Part shown: positions 61,621 to 64,000 of the stretch, piece after piece
How positions within the stretch are numbered: the stretch's first letter is position 1
Layout: every line of letters begins with the position of its first letter
From: Bacteroidales bacterium
GTDB taxonomy: Bacteria; Bacteroidota; Bacteroidia; Bacteroidales; JAADJA01
Assembly: GCA_020438105.1 (NCBI GenBank)
Contig: JAGQVE010000017.1
Coordinates: 1 to 64,000, forward strand
DNA length: 64,000 nt
Direction: 5' to 3'
Notes under the pieces: model-generated
Database searches by the model: none
What the model was told of the DNA's origin: nothing
The model's input: the letters and a program-made list of their open reading frames with translations, nothing else
Position numbers and translations under genes: made by a program

Positions 61621-63630
61621 ATGTTTGGTAAGGTTCTATTATCGTTTATAATTTTTATATTTTTCAGTTACCCTTTCAAAGGATTTTCACAATATAATCC
61701 TGACAGCCTTTTGAATGTGCTAGAAAATTCAAAAGAAAAAGCCGCAATCCTCAATTTACTTGCCGAAGCCACCCTGGAAGATTCCCTTGACTTGAGTTTG
61801 CAGTATGCAGATCAGGCTTTAGCAGCAGCAAAAAATGAAAACAATCTTAGGGAAGAAGGACTTGCCTTTTTTGGCATTGCCGAAGTATTCGCCTATAAGT
61901 TTGAACTTGATTCGGCCACGGTTTACTATGAAAAAGCACTCTCTTTCTTAAAATCTGCAAACGACAATTATAACGTTAGTTATTGCCTCAATAACCTGGG
62001 CTGGATCTATAACTATTACGGGAAACACCAAAAGGCCATCGAAAAATATTCGGAATCGTTGCAATATCTTGATCAGGAAAAACACCTCGAAGAAGTGCCT
62101 AATGTATTTATAAACATTGGTAATGCCTACCATCATATCGGGAGTTATAACACGGCCATTGATTATTTTAATAAAGCCATTCCGATCATACTGAAAATAG
62201 AAGACAAGCGGGCACTTCCCATAGCATACAACGGAATGGGGCTGGCCTGGAAATACCTTGGCAATTTTGATTCGGCAATTGTGTATTACAATAAAATGCT
62301 TGAAATTGATAAGCAAACAGGTACCCCATTCGATCTGGCCATTGATTATGGTAATATCGGGGCACTTTATTTTGATTGGGGCGACCTGGAACAATCCAAA
62401 AGATTTCACCTGTTGTCATTAAAAACATACCTTGCTGAAGGCAAACGCAATAGTGTTTCCATATCTTATAATAATCTGGGCGAAGTTTACCGGGCCCTGA
62501 AACAACCCGACTCAGCCTTATATTATCTGAACGAAGCACTTAAAATTGACCGTGAAACAGGTATGCGTCATAACATGTCGACCCGATATAACAATATGGG
62601 CGACGTTTATAAAGACCTGAAGCAATTTCAGAAAGCTCTTGAATATTACAACCTCTCACTTGCAATCAATAAAGAGTCAGGTAATCCTTATGATATAGCA
62701 TTGGTGCAGAGGAATATTGCCCGGGTTCAGCATCTTATCGGAAATAACACAAAAGCTGAAAAATTGTACCAGGAAAGTCTGGAACTGGCGCGAAATATAG
62801 ATTCAAAAGCCTTACTTGCATCCATACTTGAATCGATGGCACTTTTCTATGCTGAAACAGGTAGGTATGCCAAAGCATTTCAATTGCATATGCAACTCGA
62901 TACTATTCAGGATAGTATATTCAAAGAGAAGAATCAGAAACTTTTTGCCGATCTGCAAAGTCGGTATGAGCTTGACCAGAAAGAAAAGGCGATCAAATTA
63001 TTAAATGCGGAAAATTACCAGCGTACCCTGGAAGCAAAACAATACCGCACCACAACCTACTTTCTCGGATTTGGGATTTTTATTATTACCGGATTGCTGG
63101 TAGTAATGATCTATCAATACAACCTGAGGAAAAAAGCCTACAAAAAACTGGTCCAGAAAAATAAACAACTTGCCGAATCGCATGGAATGCAAAAAGAGAA
63201 AGCCGCCATCCACAGCATAAATTTGGTCCCCGTTAAAATCAAATACGGAAATGGAAACGGCAACGGAAATGGTAACGGATCACTTGAAGTGCTCGAAGAA
63301 AAATTGAACAAGTGCCTTGAAACAGAAAAGCCCTACCTGAATTCAAATCTCACCATGAAAACACTGGCTGCACAACTTGAAACTAACACTCATTATCTTT
63401 CGGAGGTGATAAACCAAAAATTCGGGAATAACTTTACCAGCCTCATCAATGAATTTAGGGTGCGTGAAGCATGCAGATTATTGGTTGATGAAACCAACGA
63501 CCACCTGACCATCGAAAGCATAGCAAGTCAGGCCGGGTTTAATTCAAAATCGGCATTCAACAATGCTTTTAAATCCATCACAGGATTAACTCCTTCCTAC
63601 TATAAAAGAACCGCCAGGGCAGACCAATAG
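61621..63630 (+). CDS. TPR-TM-AraC family transcriptional regulator
   Basis: 669 aa from the ATG at 61621 (signal-like MFGKVLLSFIIFIFFSYPFKGFSQ); an in-frame TTG at 61597 is inside the promoter. About seven TPR units follow (30-430; SYCLNNLGWIYNYYGKHQKAIEKYSES and similar), one TM at about 480-500, a linker with a (GN)5G tract at 543-553, and a C-terminal AraC HTH (about 565-669; LTIESIASQAGFNSKSAFNNAFKSITGLTP). It seems a one-component, membrane-bound regulator with a periplasmic TPR sensor, a Bacteroidota type. The target genes may be the surface proteins nearby, which is inference. Confidence 0.93.
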   Translation: MFGKVLLSFIIFIFFSYPFKGFSQYNPDSLLNVLENSKEKAAILNLLAEATLEDSLDLSLQYADQALAAAKNENNLREEGLAFFGIAEVFAYKFELDSATVYYEKALSFLKSANDNYNVSYCLNNLGWIYNYYGKHQKAIEKYSESLQYLDQEKHLEEVPNVFINIGNAYHHIGSYNTAIDYFNKAIPIILKIEDKRALPIAYNGMGLAWKYLGNFDSAIVYYNKMLEIDKQTGTPFDLAIDYGNIGALYFDWGDLEQSKRFHLLSLKTYLAEGKRNSVSISYNNLGEVYRALKQPDSALYYLNEALKIDRETGMRHNMSTRYNNMGDVYKDLKQFQKALEYYNLSLAINKESGNPYDIALVQRNIARVQHLIGNNTKAEKLYQESLELARNIDSKALLASILESMALFYAETGRYAKAFQLHMQLDTIQDSIFKEKNQKLFADLQSRYELDQKEKAIKLLNAENYQRTLEAKQYRTTTYFLGFGIFIITGLLVVMIYQYNLRKKAYKKLVQKNKQLAESHGMQKEKAAIHSINLVPVKIKYGNGNGNGNGNGSLEVLEEKLNKCLETEKPYLNSNLTMKTLAAQLETNTHYLSEVINQKFGNNFTSLINEFRVREACRLLVDETNDHLTIESIASQAGFNSKSAFNNAFKSITGLTPSYYKRTARADQ

Positions 63631-63659
63631 CATTTATACCAGTTAAAAACAAAGTATTT

Positions 63660-63690
63660 TGTCCTGATTCATGAATCAGGACATCTTTTG
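63660..63690 (+). terminator. palindromic terminator after the TPR-AraC gene
   Basis: TGTCCTGATTCATGAATCAGGACA minus nothing: the 24-nt palindrome at 63660-63683 is perfect (arms TGTCCTGATTC and GAATCAGGACA around AT), flanked by ACAAAG and CTTTTGT that extend the stem, then T-rich sequence. Confidence 0.88.
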
Positions 63691-63753
63691 TTTGTATAAT
63701 AACAATTGAAGATATAGATTTACAATGGATTTTAACTGCACCGTAAACTTTCA

Positions 63754-63918
63754 ATGAAATCAAGGAAAAAAACAAGATTCAAAACAGGTGACATCTTTTT
63801 GGTGCCAGCTGAAACGATCCTATGGTTAGTAACAAGGAAACAAGAGGTTCCGAAGCAAGAGGTTTATGGTGCAGCTTATTCCAACAGCTTTATGCCTCTG
63901 TTTCCTTTTTTAATTTGA
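63754..63918 (+). CDS. possible 54-aa ORF, or structured leader with terminator-like hairpin
   Basis: In the 314-nt gap before the last gene, an ATG at 63754 opens a 54-codon frame (basic start MKSRKKTRFKTGDIFLVPAE, Trp and aromatic residues later) ending TGA at 63916. No family recognised with confidence; KTGDIFLVP loosely recalls the start of Imm26-like immunity proteins. The same DNA can pair GGAAACAAGAGG (63836-63847) with CCTCTGTTTCC (63895-63905), followed by six T, like an attenuator or small-RNA terminator. Coding and structural readings cannot be separated here. Confidence 0.3.
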   Translation: MKSRKKTRFKTGDIFLVPAETILWLVTRKQEVPKQEVYGAAYSNSFMPLFPFLI

Positions 63919-63944
63919 CAAAAGCATTTCAAAGACAAGCGGTT

Positions 63945-64000
63945 ATGAGAAATTATGTACATTTAGTCGTAGTAGCATTAGCTATCTTCTTTAGTAGCTC
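63945..64000 (+). CDS. start of a secreted protein, truncated by window end
   Basis: An ATG at 63945 opens a frame that runs to the window edge and begins MRNYVHLVVVALAIFFSSS, a clear signal-peptide hydrophobic core. No further domain is visible. The gene lies 27 nt after the possible 54-aa ORF and may be downstream of an attenuator-like hairpin. Confidence 0.6.
   Translation, partial: MRNYVHLVVVALAIFFSS

Noticed and set aside
63754-63918. Confident Imm26 immunity protein call
   Set aside because: Only a short loose match at the start; no toxin gene nearby, so it is kept as a low-confidence ORF.

Overview
The window comes from a member of the Bacteroidota, most likely class Bacteroidia (Bacteroidales/Marinilabiliales type) and probably uncultured. 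The evidence is type IX secretion C-terminal sorting domains (4786-7149, 55828-57378), TAnnTTTG promoter -7 elements, a ProRS of the archaeal/eukaryal type, the Bacteroidota ExbB-TM-ExbD-ExbD cluster, lipoproteins with Cys at residue 18 or 19, a FISUMP protein, Reg_prop sensor kinases and many low-complexity secreted proteins. G+C looks low to moderate.

Layout. 1-2590 (minus) is the 5' part of a secreted lamin-tail-domain protein that runs off the left edge. 2674-14564 is mostly housekeeping: ribF; a five-gene minus-strand operon (redox-dead TlpA-like lipoprotein, lpxH, M1 peptidase with T9SS tail, AlkD-like protein, GldH-like lipoprotein); two CXXCH haem-binding proteins; lpxK overlapping punA; a Nif3 family gene followed by a coiled-coil zinc-ribbon gene. 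14641-28918 holds a TPR protein, a FadL-like porin, a low-complexity lipoprotein, proS, a TPR-PAS-hybrid histidine kinase, mazG, a PAP2 phosphatase, a glycosyltransferase, a flippase and yebC. 28919-29497 is gene-free with palindromic repeats. 29498-42340 carries a head-GIN/beta-barrel protein, an ECF sigma/anti-sigma-like pair, an MBL hydrolase, a GT9 transferase, tatD-ansA, tRNA-Ser, the ExbB/ExbD cluster with a duplicated ExbD pair, a CPBP protease and a HAD phosphatase.

42430-43216 is the most unusual part. An intact CAU tRNA gene is preceded by two truncated tRNA copies whose D and anticodon loops are replaced by near-perfect TCCCGA...TCGGGA palindromes. It is followed by a small GIY-YIG nuclease gene, a third tRNA remnant (palindromes in the anticodon and T loops), a second copy of the tRNA terminator and the dead start of another GIY-YIG gene. 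It looks like a tandemly amplified tRNA/GIY-YIG unit colonised by mini-palindromes, and it is my main candidate for an undescribed system.

43388-64000 is a surface-protein island: a small zinc-ribbon membrane protein, three secreted proteins sharing a C-terminal module with dockerin-like EF-hand repeats (two with ~515-nt internal repeats, one interrupted by an in-frame TAA), a Reg_prop/LytS sensor kinase with its LytTR regulator, a FISUMP protein, a T9SS-tailed protein, a TPR-TM-AraC regulator, and the start of another secreted protein at the right edge.
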